Under the pieces are notes generated by a model that ran no database searches, was not told the DNA's origin, and worked only from the letters and a program-made list of their open reading frames with translations. A stretch of DNA of 27,973 bases from JAAAPF01 sp964481035 (GTDB taxonomy: Bacteria; Pseudomonadota; Alphaproteobacteria; Geminicoccales; Geminicoccaceae): NCBI GenBank assembly GCA_964481035.1, contig CAYZSE010000028.1, positions 1 through 27,973 on the forward strand. Reading direction: 5' to 3'. Positions within the stretch are counted from its first letter, which is position 1, and every line of letters begins with the position of its first letter. The translations under genes were made by a program, and so were the position numbers. This document shows, piece after piece, positions 7,504 through 16,237 of the stretch.

Positions 7504-9741
7504 TTGGTCTCGACGTTCGCGCGGTCGGCCCTGCCGGTGCGGGCCGACCGCGCCGTCGACCGCTGGCTGGCGGTCGGTTGGACGGCGCTTCTGTTGCTGC
7601 CTTGGTATGCGCTGCCGCGTGACCTCGGCCTGCTCGGCTGGCTCGCCGGCGGCGGGCCGCTGCACGAGGCGGCGCCGGCCTTGGTCCTCGCCGGGGCCGA
7701 GCGCCCGTGGCTCTTGCCGCTGCTCGCCTTCATGGCGCTGCCGCTCGCGGTACGCGGCCGCGCCCGCGACGACGCGGTGCGCACGCGCGTCCTGCTCGTC
7801 GCCGGCATCGGCGCGCTCACCTGGCTCGTCCTCCAGGGCTTCGCCATCGGCCTCGAAGGCCGGGCCTGGCCCGCAGCCGCCTTTCTTTTCGGCGCAGATG
7901 TGGCGCAGCCGAGCTTCGGGCTCGGTGCGGTCGTCCTCGGCCTCGCCGCGCTGTTCCTCGCGACCGAGGCCCTCGCGGCGCGGGGTGCCGTCGACGGCGA
8001 CGGCTTCGTCGTCGGCGCGGTCGGCCTCGTCGTCGTGCTCGTCGCCTTGTTCATCTTCTGGCCGGTGGCGGCGATGCTCGAGGGGGCGTTGCGCGCCGGC
8101 GACGGCAGCTTCGCGCCGGGACTCTTCTTCGAGCGCTTCGTCGACCGCAGGATCTGGGGCCTCGACTGCCTGGTCGGTGGGCGCGGCTGCGGCACGGCAT
8201 GGAACACGCTGGCGCTCGCCGTGCTCACCGGCCTCTCGACCACGCTCTTGGGCCTCGCCTTCGCGCTGGTCGTGGTGCGGACGCGCTTTCCCTTCAAGCG
8301 GCCGCTGCGGCTCTTGACGGTGTTGCCGATCATCACCCCGCCCTTCGTCATCGGCCTCGCCATCATCCTCCTCTTCGGCCGCTCGGGGGTGGTCACGCAG
8401 TTTCTGTGGACCGCCTTCGAGATCCCGCCGTCACGCTGGGTCTACGGCCTCTTCGGCGTCTGGTTCGCGCAGACGCTGGCCTTCACGCCGATCGCCTTCC
8501 TCGTGCTCGTGGGCGTCGTCCAGAGCATCAGCCCGGCGCTCGAGGAGGCGGCGCAGACGCTGCGCGCGGGGCGCTTCGGTGTCTTTCGCACCGTGTCGCT
8601 GCCGCTCTTGCGGCCGGGCCTCGCCAATGCGTTCCTTTTGAGCTTCATCGAGAGCATGGCCGACTTCGGCAACCCGATCGTTCTCGGCGGCGGCTACAAC
8701 GTGCTCGCCACCGACATCTTCTTCGCCATCGCCGGCGCCCAGTACGATTCCGGCCGCGCGGCCGTGCTCGCCATCGTGCTTCTCGGGTTCACCCTCGCCG
8801 CCTTCTGGCTGCAGAACCGCTGGCTCGGCACCAAGGCGTACACGACGGTCACCGGCAAAGGCGACGCCGGTCGACCCGCTACGTTGCCGACATCCGTGCG
8901 GGTGGCTGCCCTCGCCGTGGCGCTGCCGTGGGCGGCGCTGACGGCCGTCATCTACGTGCTCATCCTCTTCGGTGGCTTCGTCGAAATCTGGGGCCGCGAC
9001 CACAGCTTCACCGTCCGGCACTTCAGCGACGCGTTCTCGATCGGACGCAGTGAATTCGGCCTCGTTTGGTCGGGCGCGGCCTGGAACTCGTTCTTCACGA
9101 CGCTGCAGGTCTCGGCCATCGCCGCCGTGCCGACGGCGCTCATCGGGCTCTTGACCGCCTATCTCTTGGCGCGGCAGCGCTTCACGGGCCAGCGCGCCTT
9201 CGAGTTCGCGACCATGCTCAGCTTCGCCATCCCCGGCACGGTGATCGGCGTGAGCTACATCATCGCCTTCAACGTGCCGCCGTTGGAGCTTACCGGAACG
9301 GGCCTGATCCTCGTGCTCTCCTTCGTCTTCCGCAACATGCCGGTCGGCGTGCGTGCCGGCATCGCCGGCTTCAGCCAGCTCGACCGGAGCCTCGACGAGG
9401 CCTCGCTCACCCTGCGCGCCGACACCTTGACGACGCTGCGCCGGGTCCTCCTGCCGCTGCTGCGGCCGGCGCTCCTGGCCGCGCTCGTCTACAGTTTCGT
9501 CACCGCGATGACCGCGGTCAGCGCCGTCGTCTTCCTCGTCTCGGCGCGCTACGACATGGCGACGACCTACATCCTGGGCCGGGTCGAGAACGGCGACTAC
9601 GGTATCGCCATCGCCTATTGCGCCGTCTTGATCGTGATCATGGCGCTCGCGGTCGTGCTGCTGCAGCTCGCCGTCGGCGACCGACGCCGGGCCGGGGCGT
9701 CGACCGCACCCGATCCGGTCGTCGTCGGAGCCGGCGGATGA
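7504..9741 (+). CDS. ABC importer permease, AfuB-like fused double domain
   Basis: A 745-residue integral membrane protein with about sixteen or more hydrophobic segments. EAA loops occur as EEAAQTLRAGRFGVFRTVSL in the central domain and as DEASLTLRADTLTTLRRVLL near the C terminus, so two permease domains are fused. The extra 200 or so residues at the N terminus add about five further membrane helices, a feature of long AfuB-type permeases. The start is uncertain: the frame opens with TTG at 7504, three bases after the binding-protein stop, and a GTG at 7537 is an alternative. Its stop overlaps the ATPase start (ATGA). It forms the membrane channel of the second importer. Confidence 0.9.
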   Translation: MVSTFARSALPVRADRAVDRWLAVGWTALLLLPWYALPRDLGLLGWLAGGGPLHEAAPALVLAGAERPWLLPLLAFMALPLAVRGRARDDAVRTRVLLVAGIGALTWLVLQGFAIGLEGRAWPAAAFLFGADVAQPSFGLGAVVLGLAALFLATEALAARGAVDGDGFVVGAVGLVVVLVALFIFWPVAAMLEGALRAGDGSFAPGLFFERFVDRRIWGLDCLVGGRGCGTAWNTLALAVLTGLSTTLLGLAFALVVVRTRFPFKRPLRLLTVLPIITPPFVIGLAIILLFGRSGVVTQFLWTAFEIPPSRWVYGLFGVWFAQTLAFTPIAFLVLVGVVQSISPALEEAAQTLRAGRFGVFRTVSLPLLRPGLANAFLLSFIESMADFGNPIVLGGGYNVLATDIFFAIAGAQYDSGRAAVLAIVLLGFTLAAFWLQNRWLGTKAYTTVTGKGDAGRPATLPTSVRVAALAVALPWAALTAVIYVLILFGGFVEIWGRDHSFTVRHFSDAFSIGRSEFGLVWSGAAWNSFFTTLQVSAIAAVPTALIGLLTAYLLARQRFTGQRAFEFATMLSFAIPGTVIGVSYIIAFNVPPLELTGTGLILVLSFVFRNMPVGVRAGIAGFSQLDRSLDEASLTLRADTLTTLRRVLLPLLRPALLAALVYSFVTAMTAVSAVVFLVSARYDMATTYILGRVENGDYGIAIAYCAVLIVIMALAVVLLQLAVGDRRRAGASTAPDPVVVGAGG

Positions 9742-10796
9742 GCGCGCCCGCGGTCCGCTTCGCCGGCGTCACCAAGCGCTACGGCGAGGTCACGGCGGTC
9801 GACGACATCGGCTTCGAGATCACCAGGGGTGAACTCGTCACGCTCCTCGGGCCGTCCGGCTGCGGCAAGACGACGACGCTGCGCCTGTTGGCCGGGCTCG
9901 AGCAGGCGAGCGCCGGGCGCATCTTCATCGCCGGCCGCGACGTCACCAGCCTCGCCGCGACCGGCCGCGACGTCGCCATGGTGTTTCAGTCCTACGCGCT
10001 GTTCCCACACATGACTGTTCTGGAGAACGTCGCCTACGGCCTCGAGATGAGCAGGCTCGCCAAGGCCGAGGTGCGTGCGCGTGTCGAGGCGACGCTCGCC
10101 ACCGTCGGCCTGCCCGACTACGGCCGGCGCCTGCCGAGCGAGCTCTCCGGCGGCCAGCAGCAGCGCGTCGCCGTCGCCCGCGCCATCGTCCTCGAGCCGG
10201 AGGTTCTGCTGTTCGACGAGCCGCTCTCGAACCTCGACGCCAAGCTGCGTCGCCGGGTGCGCGAGGACATCCGCGAGCTGCAGCAGCGGCTCGGGCTCAC
10301 CGCCGTCTACGTCACCCACGACCAGGAGGAGGCGCTCGCCATCTCCGATCGGATCGTCGTCATGCGCGACGGCCGGATCGCGCAGGTGGGGCCGCCGCGG
10401 GCGATCTACGAGACGCCGGCCGACCGCTTCGTCGCCGATTTCGTGGGCGACGCCAACCTCATCACCGTCGCGATCGAGACCGTCGCCGCGGGCATGGCCA
10501 GCGTGCGCGCCGACAGCCTGCGGCTGCGCCTCGCCGCCCGCGACCACGACCGCCCCGGCCCCGGCCTCGTGGCGATCCGGCCCGAGGCCTGGCGGCTCGA
10601 CGACGCATCCGCGGCGGGCGGTCTCGAGGCGCGCATCCTGCGGGCGACCTATCAGGGCGATCACATGGAGTACCGCCTCGCCACCGCGGTCGGCGAGGTC
10701 TTCGCCGTCGACCCCGACGTCGTCCGCGTCCGCGAGGTGGGCACGGTCGTCTGGATCCGCGTCGCCGACCACGGCGCCGCCCTCGTCGACACTTGA
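9738..10796 (+). CDS. ABC importer ATPase, AfuC/FbpC-like
   Basis: The 352-residue protein shows Walker A GPSGCGKTT, Q-loop MVFQSYALFPHM, signature LSGGQQQRVAVARAI, Walker B VLLFDEPLSNLD and switch VTHDQEEALAI, with a C-terminal TOBE-like part (AIRPEAWRL, then ATYQGDHMEYRLA). All catalytic residues are present. The ATG at 9738 overlaps the permease TGA by four bases, marking translational coupling. It closes the operon binding protein, permease, ATPase. Integrase debris begins only about 20 bases after its stop, so the operon reaches the very edge of the island remnant. It energises import by the fused permease encoded just upstream. Confidence 0.93.
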   Translation: MSAPAVRFAGVTKRYGEVTAVDDIGFEITRGELVTLLGPSGCGKTTTLRLLAGLEQASAGRIFIAGRDVTSLAATGRDVAMVFQSYALFPHMTVLENVAYGLEMSRLAKAEVRARVEATLATVGLPDYGRRLPSELSGGQQQRVAVARAIVLEPEVLLFDEPLSNLDAKLRRRVREDIRELQQRLGLTAVYVTHDQEEALAISDRIVVMRDGRIAQVGPPRAIYETPADRFVADFVGDANLITVAIETVAAGMASVRADSLRLRLAARDHDRPGPGLVAIRPEAWRLDDASAAGGLEARILRATYQGDHMEYRLATAVGEVFAVDPDVVRVREVGTVVWIRVADHGAALVDT

Positions 10797-10817
10797 GCCC
10801 AACGGCGCACGGCGCCC

Positions 10818-10982
10818 GCGGTCCGGTTCGAGCTGACGAACGGATGTGGCGACAGCGTCGCCGCCTGGATCGCCGAGACCCGGCGCCGCGAGAGCGACTG
10901 GCTGTTCTCGAGCCGCAAGGACCGGACGAAGCACCTCACCGCGCGGCAGTACGCCCGGCCCCCTGTCAAAACCGCAGCCTGA
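10818..10982 (+). pseudogene. Tyrosine integrase, middle fragment
   Basis: The frame reads VRFELTNGCGDSVAAWIAET, then SDWLFSSRKDRTKHLTARQYAR, and ends at TGA 10980-10982. This strand-and-helix region sits just before the YGTHS/LRRTKA box in a well-populated family of alphaproteobacterial integrases. The similarity stops after QYAR. The N terminus and the box II-Tyr part are missing. The missing downstream part matches the fragment at 101-289, more than 10 kb away on the same strand. No start codon or ribosome site is evident. It is a remnant and cannot be functional. Confidence 0.68.
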
Positions 10983-11111
10983 GCCCGTCCGGGACGAGGG
11001 GCCCACTCCAATGCCGGCTGGACCCGGCGCGCCGCCAGCGCTTGGCTCGCGAATTTGCCAACCGATTCCGCCGGGCGTCTGACCCGCTGGTCCTACTAAC
11101 ACTTGCAGGCC

Positions 11112-11819
11112 ATGCGTCTGCTCTGGAACTGGGCGGTCTCCGAGGGCCATGTCGACGACACCCCGTTCCGGGAGCGGCGCGTCAAGCGGGCGGCGCCGGC
11201 AGCGAAGCTGATCTGGACCGACGCCGACGAAGCGGCCCTGCTCGACGCGCGCGACGAGAGCGGACAGGGACCGCCGCCTCTGGTCGCTCGCGCCCTCCTG
11301 CTCGGCCCCTACACCGGGCAGCGTCCGGGCGACCTGCTGCGGCTCGGCTGGAACGACCTCCGCGACGGCGGCACGGCGCAGGAGCTGCGCCAACGCAAGA
11401 CCGGGGCCGAGGTCTGGATCCCCCTGCACCGGCGCCTGCGCGAGGCGATCGCGGCCTGGGCGAGACCCGACGGCGAGGGAAAGGGCGACCCGCTGTTCGT
11501 TCGCGGCCGGCGCGGCGAGGCGATCCGCGAGAGCTATCTGACCCACCAGGTTGCGCTTTGGCGGGAGCTGGCCGGGCTTCCGACCGGTCTGACGCCGAAG
11601 CAGTGGCGCCATTCCGCTGTGGTCCGCTTGGCCGAGGCCGGCTGTTCCGACCGCCAGATCGCGGCGATCACTGGACACAGGAACGTCAAGACGATCCTCG
11701 ACGCCTACTGGCAGCCCACCCGGCGACAGGCTCGAGCGGCGATGGCGCGCTGGGACGCCGCGGAAGAGTTCCGCGCACGAGTCCCCCACGGGATTGTCGG
11801 ACAGCCGCTAAAGCATTGA
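11112..11819 (+). pseudogene. Second tyrosine integrase, truncated at the N terminus, next to tRNA-Lys
   Basis: The open frame of 235 codons covers the catalytic domain: Arg in TGQRPGDLLRLGW, Lys in LRQRKTGAEVWIPL, box II in PKQWRHSAVVRLAEAG, second His in ITGHRNVKTILDAYW and the Tyr in that AYW. Box II has Lys where His of HxxR is usual. The N-terminal core-binding domain is absent: in the same frame a TAA stands at 11097-11099, and the frame continues open upstream only to a TGA at 10980-10982. Whether this TAA is a recent nonsense change is unclear. The frame ends five bases before the 3' end of tRNA-Lys, the classic place for an island integrase. It is a different integrase from the fragments at 101 and 10818. 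Confidence 0.78.
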
Positions 11820-11824
11820 AAAGA

Positions 11825-11900
11825 TGGTGGGTGCACAGGGACTCGAACCCTGAACCCGCGGATTAAAAGTCCGCTGCTCTGCCAATTGAGCTATGCACCC
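11825..11900 (-). tRNA. tRNA-Lys (anticodon UUU)
   Basis: Minus-strand cloverleaf of 76 bases: acceptor GGGTGCA/TGCACCC, D arm GCTC-AATTGGCA-GAGC, anticodon stem GCGGA/TCCGC with loop CTTTTAA (anticodon TTT), T arm with GGTTCGA, discriminator A and encoded CCA. The 3' end points at the truncated integrase on its left, so the gene probably served as the attachment site of the island. No second copy of its 3' end is visible in the window. A short T-rich stretch follows the CCA. Confidence 0.96.
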
Positions 11901-12025
11901 GGGCGCGATCATGCGCATGCGCCGCGGCCGGTCAAGCGACCGCGCCGGCGGTCGCGGCGGGGTGTTACGCCGCCGTCCGGTACCCCAGACGCCATAGCCG
12001 GCGATCGCTTGTCGGTGGGTCGGCA

Positions 12026-13420
12026 TCACGCCGCGTCGTGGGGCGACCCGCCGCTCGGCCCGGCCGGGCGCAGACGGCCCTTGCGCCGCTTGGGTGCCAC
12101 CGCCGGCACGAGGAGCGGCGGCTCGGCGCGCTGCGCGCGACCGCTCGCGGGCTCCCACCAAGAATCGCCGGGCTCGCCCGTCAGCGGGCTCGCGGCGAAG
12201 ACGTGGGCGTCGCGGCGCGCATTGTGCACGCACATCGACAGCGGCCCGTCGCGGGTCGCGACCATGAAGACGCAGCTCTCACATCGACCGCGCTCGAGGC
12301 GTTGCGCGTCCATGAAGTCGTGGATCAGAAGGCCGAGCCGGTGCGCGCGGCCGCGGCTGCGAACGAGCCCGCGCCGCAGCCGCCACAGCAGCGCCGCCGC
12401 ATGGGCGAGCGCGGCGAGCACGAGCCCGGGTCGTCGCGGCACCAGGCGGGGCAGCGCACGCCGGGCGTCCAGATAGGCGACATGGGGCGCCATGGCGGTG
12501 TCGAGGGCGGCGAGGACGCGGTGCACGAGATCGCGCCTGGCCAAGAGGGAGACGGTCTCGCCGCCGGCGACCAGCACCGCGCCGTAGCGACTGCAATCGC
12601 TGTGGCCCACGGCCGTCACGTCGAAGTGCAGCCGGGTCGCCATGCCGTTCTCGAGCCCCTCCATCACCGCCGTCTTGGTGACCGTGTCGCGCTCCGGCCG
12701 TGCGCGGCCGCGGCCGGTGTCGGCCTGGAGCTGGAACGAGGCGAGCGCGATCTCCCCGGCGTGCGCGCGAAAGAACCGGGCGAGGTGCGCCACCTCGCCC
12801 AGATTGCCGGCGCAGATCGTCGTGTTGAAGAGGACGCGCAGGCCCAGTCCCCGCGCCCGGACGAGGTAGTCGCGGCGGACCGCGTCCAGCGAGGCTTCGT
12901 CCGTGTAGCCGCGGCGTCCTTGAGTGATGTCGACATGGAAGGCGACGTCGTCGAGCCCGGCGGCGGCGAGGCGTGCCAGCAGCTCACGCGACGCCTTGAT
13001 GCCGTTGGTCATCAGGCACGAGCGCATGCCGCGGGCGCGGATCGCCCGGCAGAGCGCCTCGAGATCCGCCGCCGCGCGCAGGCTCGGATCGCCGCCGGTG
13101 AGCTGCACCGAGGTGCCCGGTCCGTAATGCTCGGCGATGGTCGCCAACCGGTCGAGCAGCACCGCGAGCGGCACGTCGTGCACCGCCTCCGCGCTCGTCG
13201 AGAGGTAGCAGACGCTGCAGTCGAGATTGCAGCGTTGGGTGACCTCGAGAGCGACGCAGGCGACCGGCCAGAAGCGTCCGGCGGCCTGGCCGGGGCCGAG
13301 CTGCCCGGCGCGCGCGAGCCCGCGGCGCAGCGGCGCACGGCGATCGGCGCCGGCGAAGCTGCGGCCGGCGGGACGCCAGGCGTCGATCTCCGCGCGGCTC
13401 AGCCAGAGCGGCTCGGGCAT
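12026..13420 (-). CDS. Radical SAM protein with C-terminal Cys cluster
   Basis: The 464-residue protein carries the radical SAM cluster motif in LEVTQRCNLDCSVCYLS (Cys64, Cys68, Cys71), the SAM-binding LTGGDPSL (about 108-115) and the barrel segment CLMTNGIKAS. A hydrophobic stretch (about 325-350) and a C-terminal group of cysteines (CESC and SMC, about residues 380, 383 and 397) follow. The latter may hold an auxiliary cluster, like SPASM-type enzymes but shorter. The last 50 residues are low-complexity. I do not recognise the exact subfamily or substrate. It starts seven bases after the DUF3179 gene stop and is surely cotranscribed with it. The ATG at 13420 is chosen because it begins at the plausible MPEPLWLSRAEID and avoids overlapping the upstream gene. 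Confidence 0.82.
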   Translation of the reverse strand: MPEPLWLSRAEIDAWRPAGRSFAGADRRAPLRRGLARAGQLGPGQAAGRFWPVACVALEVTQRCNLDCSVCYLSTSAEAVHDVPLAVLLDRLATIAEHYGPGTSVQLTGGDPSLRAAADLEALCRAIRARGMRSCLMTNGIKASRELLARLAAAGLDDVAFHVDITQGRRGYTDEASLDAVRRDYLVRARGLGLRVLFNTTICAGNLGEVAHLARFFRAHAGEIALASFQLQADTGRGRARPERDTVTKTAVMEGLENGMATRLHFDVTAVGHSDCSRYGAVLVAGGETVSLLARRDLVHRVLAALDTAMAPHVAYLDARRALPRLVPRRPGLVLAALAHAAALLWRLRRGLVRSRGRAHRLGLLIHDFMDAQRLERGRCESCVFMVATRDGPLSMCVHNARRDAHVFAASPLTGEPGDSWWEPASGRAQRAEPPLLVPAVAPKRRKGRLRPAGPSGGSPHDAA

Positions 13421-13427
13421 CGGCGGA

Positions 13428-14423
13428 TCACTCCGTGTGCAGGATCGGTCGGTCGGGATGGAAGGCGCGGAAAGCGAAGGCGAAGGGCACGTCGTAGACG
13501 GCGTCCTCGAGCCGGCCGTCGGCTCCGCGGCGTGCGACCGTGACGGTGCCGACATCGCGGCCGCGCGCGATCGCCGTCGCGTCGAGGGCGGAGTTCTGGC
13601 CCGGGCGCCAGCGGATGACGTAGGGCCCGTGCGCGAGCTCGCCCGCCTGCCGCACCAGATCCAGGCTGAAGGCGCGATCGGCGCCCGCGATCGCCACCAC
13701 CCGCATCAAGGGTGAGCCCGGGCCGTCGTAGGTGCCGTCGAAGAGGAACGGCCGCGGCGCCGTATCGTAGCCGACATAGGGGTTGCGGCCGTAGCGACGT
13801 GCCCGCGCGTCGCCCGGCACGAGAACCCGGCCGTCGGGGTGGCGCGCCGCGAAGTCGGCGAAGGCCTCGAGGCGCGCCGGGACGCGCTCGAGCTCGACAC
13901 CGGTGCGCTCGCCGACGATCGCGCGCCCCTCGAACTGCTGCCACCAGCTCTCGGTGGCGCGGTCGTACATGACGAGGTCCGAATGGCGGAGCTTGCCCGT
14001 GGTCCCGAAGGTCGTGACCTCGCCGGCGACGGTCCGCTCGAAGACGATGCCGGAATTGCACAGCGGGCAGTAGGTGACGGCAATCGGCATCGCGCCGACG
14101 GTGTCGTTGACGATCTCGTGCCACATCAGCACGCGCAGGGGATAGGCGCGAGCATCACCGGCGACGGCGACGCTGATGACCGGCTCGGTCGCCGCGAGGT
14201 TTCCAGCGACCGCCTCGACCGGGCCGAAGGCGGGATCGTCGATCGCGGGGATGCCGTCCTTGGGGGGACCGCCGCTCATGATCGCGTCGAGGTCGACGGC
14301 GGCCTCGGAGAAGTCGGTCGCCGGCCATTCGGCGAGCCAGCTCCGCGGCACGTCGCTGGCAGCGGCCGCGGCAAGGGTTGCGCCGACCAGCCACGGCAAG
14401 GCGCAGGCGAGGGATCGCAGCAT
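13428..14423 (-). CDS. DUF3179 domain protein, secreted
   Basis: The 331-residue protein starts with a signal peptide (MLRSLACALPWLVGATLAAA). It contains the DUF3179 signature VTYCPLCNSGIVFERTV, with the CxxC pair, followed by GTTGKLRHSDLVMYDRATES and WWQQFEGRAI. It also has a C-terminal domain with RPGQNSALDA. A strong GAGGAGG ribosome site precedes the ATG. The biochemical role of DUF3179 is not established. The CPLC pair suggests metal or heme binding or a redox site. The signal peptide predicts a periplasmic location, whereas its operon partner is a cytoplasmic radical SAM enzyme. It could be the target or a downstream partner of that enzyme, which is an inference from adjacency only. Confidence 0.85.
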   Translation of the reverse strand: MLRSLACALPWLVGATLAAAAASDVPRSWLAEWPATDFSEAAVDLDAIMSGGPPKDGIPAIDDPAFGPVEAVAGNLAATEPVISVAVAGDARAYPLRVLMWHEIVNDTVGAMPIAVTYCPLCNSGIVFERTVAGEVTTFGTTGKLRHSDLVMYDRATESWWQQFEGRAIVGERTGVELERVPARLEAFADFAARHPDGRVLVPGDARARRYGRNPYVGYDTAPRPFLFDGTYDGPGSPLMRVVAIAGADRAFSLDLVRQAGELAHGPYVIRWRPGQNSALDATAIARGRDVGTVTVARRGADGRLEDAVYDVPFAFAFRAFHPDRPILHTE

Positions 14424-14623
14424 CGTCGCCTCCTCGATGGGACAGGCTTTCAGCTAGGGGCATCGACGGCTGATCGCCCGTCACAGCGCCGTGACGATCC
14501 CCGCCGCAGAGCGCCGTTCGCGCAGCCGTGACCGGCCGTCAGCGTCTCGTGTCGGTCGCCATGGCCGTTGAGCGATAGGGTCGAAGTCGGGTCGGCGTGC
14601 AGATCGACCAGGGAGGTTTTGCG

Positions 14624-14707
14624 ATGGAAACTTCGACCGCTCGGTTGGCGCCGGCGCGCGTTCTCGCCCTCGTCGCGGGTCGAGATCGGCGCCGAAGGCG
14701 CCGTTGA
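14624..14707 (+). CDS. Possible 27-residue leader peptide ahead of the cyclase
   Basis: An ATG at 14624 follows GGGAGG with a 7-base spacer, a better ribosome site than that of the cyclase itself. The frame encodes METSTARLAPARVLALVAGR, then DRRRRRR, and stops at TGA 14705-14707, nine bases before the cyclase GTG. The six closing Arg codons include CGG, CGC, CGA, AGG and CGT. The frame is the same as that of the cyclase. It may be a translated leader that controls the cyclase, or the original N terminus now cut off by a nonsense codon. The preceding bases 14424-14623 hold no other gene that I can see. Confidence 0.4.
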   Translation: METSTARLAPARVLALVAGRDRRRRRR

Positions 14708-14716
14708 AGGCTCGCC

Positions 14717-16135
14717 GTGGACGCGGCTCGCCAAGGCCGTCGATCACGCCCGTGGACACCGGCACACCTGCGGCGGCGCCTCCACGCGCTCGCGAGCTTC
14801 GCGCTGGGGGCCAGCCTCCGTCCGGCCTTGCCGGGCCACGTCCGGCACGCCATCGGCCGCCAGGACGCCGACAGCGAGGTGCTCGTCTGCCTGGTGCAGA
14901 GTGCAGCCATCGTTGGCTTCGCCGCGCTCTACGCCCTGACGCCCAAGGCCTTTCCCGACACGGTGCCCTTCGCCCCGGTGCCCTGGACGCTCGCGGCCTA
15001 CGCGGCGTTCACCGCCGTCCGCTTGCGGCTCGCGCTCGAGCGGCGGCTGACCCGCGGCTTTCTGAGGCTCTCGGTCGTCATCGACATCGCCGTGCTGATG
15101 GTGACGATCTGGAGCTTCCATCTACAATACGAGGCGCCGCCCGCCCTCTACCTCAAGGCGCCGACGCTGATGTACGTCTTCATCCTGATCGCGCTACGGG
15201 CGCTGCGCCTCGAGGCGGAGCTGGTGCTGCTGACCGGCTTCACCGCGGCCTTGGGCTGGACGGTGCTGGTCGTCTATGCCGGTTTGGTCGATCCACCGCC
15301 GATCACACACGATTTCGTGACCTATGTGACCTCCCACGCGCTGCTGATCGGCGCCGAGCTCGACAAGATCGTCTCGATCCTCGCCACCACGCTGGTCCTG
15401 GCGCTCGCGGTCCATCGCGCCCGGCGCCTTCTGGTGTCCTCCATCGCCGAGGAGCAGGCGGCGAGCGCATTGTCGCGCTACCTGGCGCCCGAGGTGGCGA
15501 GGCGCATCCGCGAGGGCGAGAGCATCGACCTGCCCGGCCACGGCGTCGTCCGCGAGGCGACCGTGCTGGTCGCCGACCTGCGCGCCTTCACCAACCGCAC
15601 CGAAGGTCTCACTCCGGCGGAGACGATGGCGGCGCTCGCCGAGTGGCACGATCTGGTCGTGCCGCTCGTCCACCGCGAGCAGGGGTGCATCGACAAGTAT
15701 CTGGGCGACGGTGTGCTGGCGAGCTTCGGCGCGCTCGCGCCGAGCGAGACCGACGCGGCCCAGGCACTGCGCGCGGCCGAGCGCATCGTCCGCGAGGTGC
15801 GCGACTGGCATCGCACCCGCGCCCGCGCCGGGCTCGTGACCTTCGAGGTCGGGGTCGCGGTGGTCAGCGGCCCCGTGCTGGTCGGGCCCGTCGGTCACGA
15901 GACGCGGCTCGAGTACACGGTGCTCGGATCGCCCGTCAACGTCGCCGCGAAGCTCGAGAAGCACGCCAAGGTGGAAGCCGCCGCCGTCGTGACCACCGCG
16001 GCGTCCGTCGCGCGCGCCGTCCGCCAGGGCTGGAATGCCGGGCGCTTCGAGTGTCGCCCCGACCGCCGTGTCTCCGGGCTGGAGGAGCCGCAAGAGCTTC
16101 TCGTCCTGACGACGGCCGCCGTCGCCCAGCCGTGA
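14717..16135 (+). CDS. Membrane-anchored class III adenylate/guanylate cyclase
   Basis: The 472-residue protein has about five or six hydrophobic segments at residues 55-235, then a linker helix and a class III cyclase domain (about 275-450). The catalytic features are metal Asp287 in VADLRAFTNRT, substrate Lys327 and metal Asp331 in IDKYLGDGVLASFG, and Asn408 in GSPVNVAAKLEKHAK. The Arg usually found four residues after this Asn is Lys412. The same AAKLEKH pattern is, to my knowledge, frequent in rhizobial cyclases. Glu replaces the usual Asp in RLEYTVLG. It should make cAMP or cGMP in the cytoplasm in response to a membrane or lipid signal. The GTG start at 14717 has GAAGG six bases upstream. 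A Crp-type regulator is encoded 2.6 kb downstream. Confidence 0.88.
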   Translation: MDAARQGRRSRPWTPAHLRRRLHALASFALGASLRPALPGHVRHAIGRQDADSEVLVCLVQSAAIVGFAALYALTPKAFPDTVPFAPVPWTLAAYAAFTAVRLRLALERRLTRGFLRLSVVIDIAVLMVTIWSFHLQYEAPPALYLKAPTLMYVFILIALRALRLEAELVLLTGFTAALGWTVLVVYAGLVDPPPITHDFVTYVTSHALLIGAELDKIVSILATTLVLALAVHRARRLLVSSIAEEQAASALSRYLAPEVARRIREGESIDLPGHGVVREATVLVADLRAFTNRTEGLTPAETMAALAEWHDLVVPLVHREQGCIDKYLGDGVLASFGALAPSETDAAQALRAAERIVREVRDWHRTRARAGLVTFEVGVAVVSGPVLVGPVGHETRLEYTVLGSPVNVAAKLEKHAKVEAAAVVTTAASVARAVRQGWNAGRFECRPDRRVSGLEEPQELLVLTTAAVAQP

Positions 16136-16237
16136 GCGGACGTGACGTGCACGCGCGGGCGGCTTCGGCTAGACTGTCGGGTCCGATCGGAAACTGCGGC
16201 GTCACGCTCGGCTCGCACCTCGACGGGAGGACTCGCC

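Noticed and set aside
11940..12025. Small GCGGCG/CGCCGC hairpin after the radical SAM gene as a terminator
   Set aside because: Only six base pairs in very G+C-rich DNA and no U-tract, so not distinguishable from chance.
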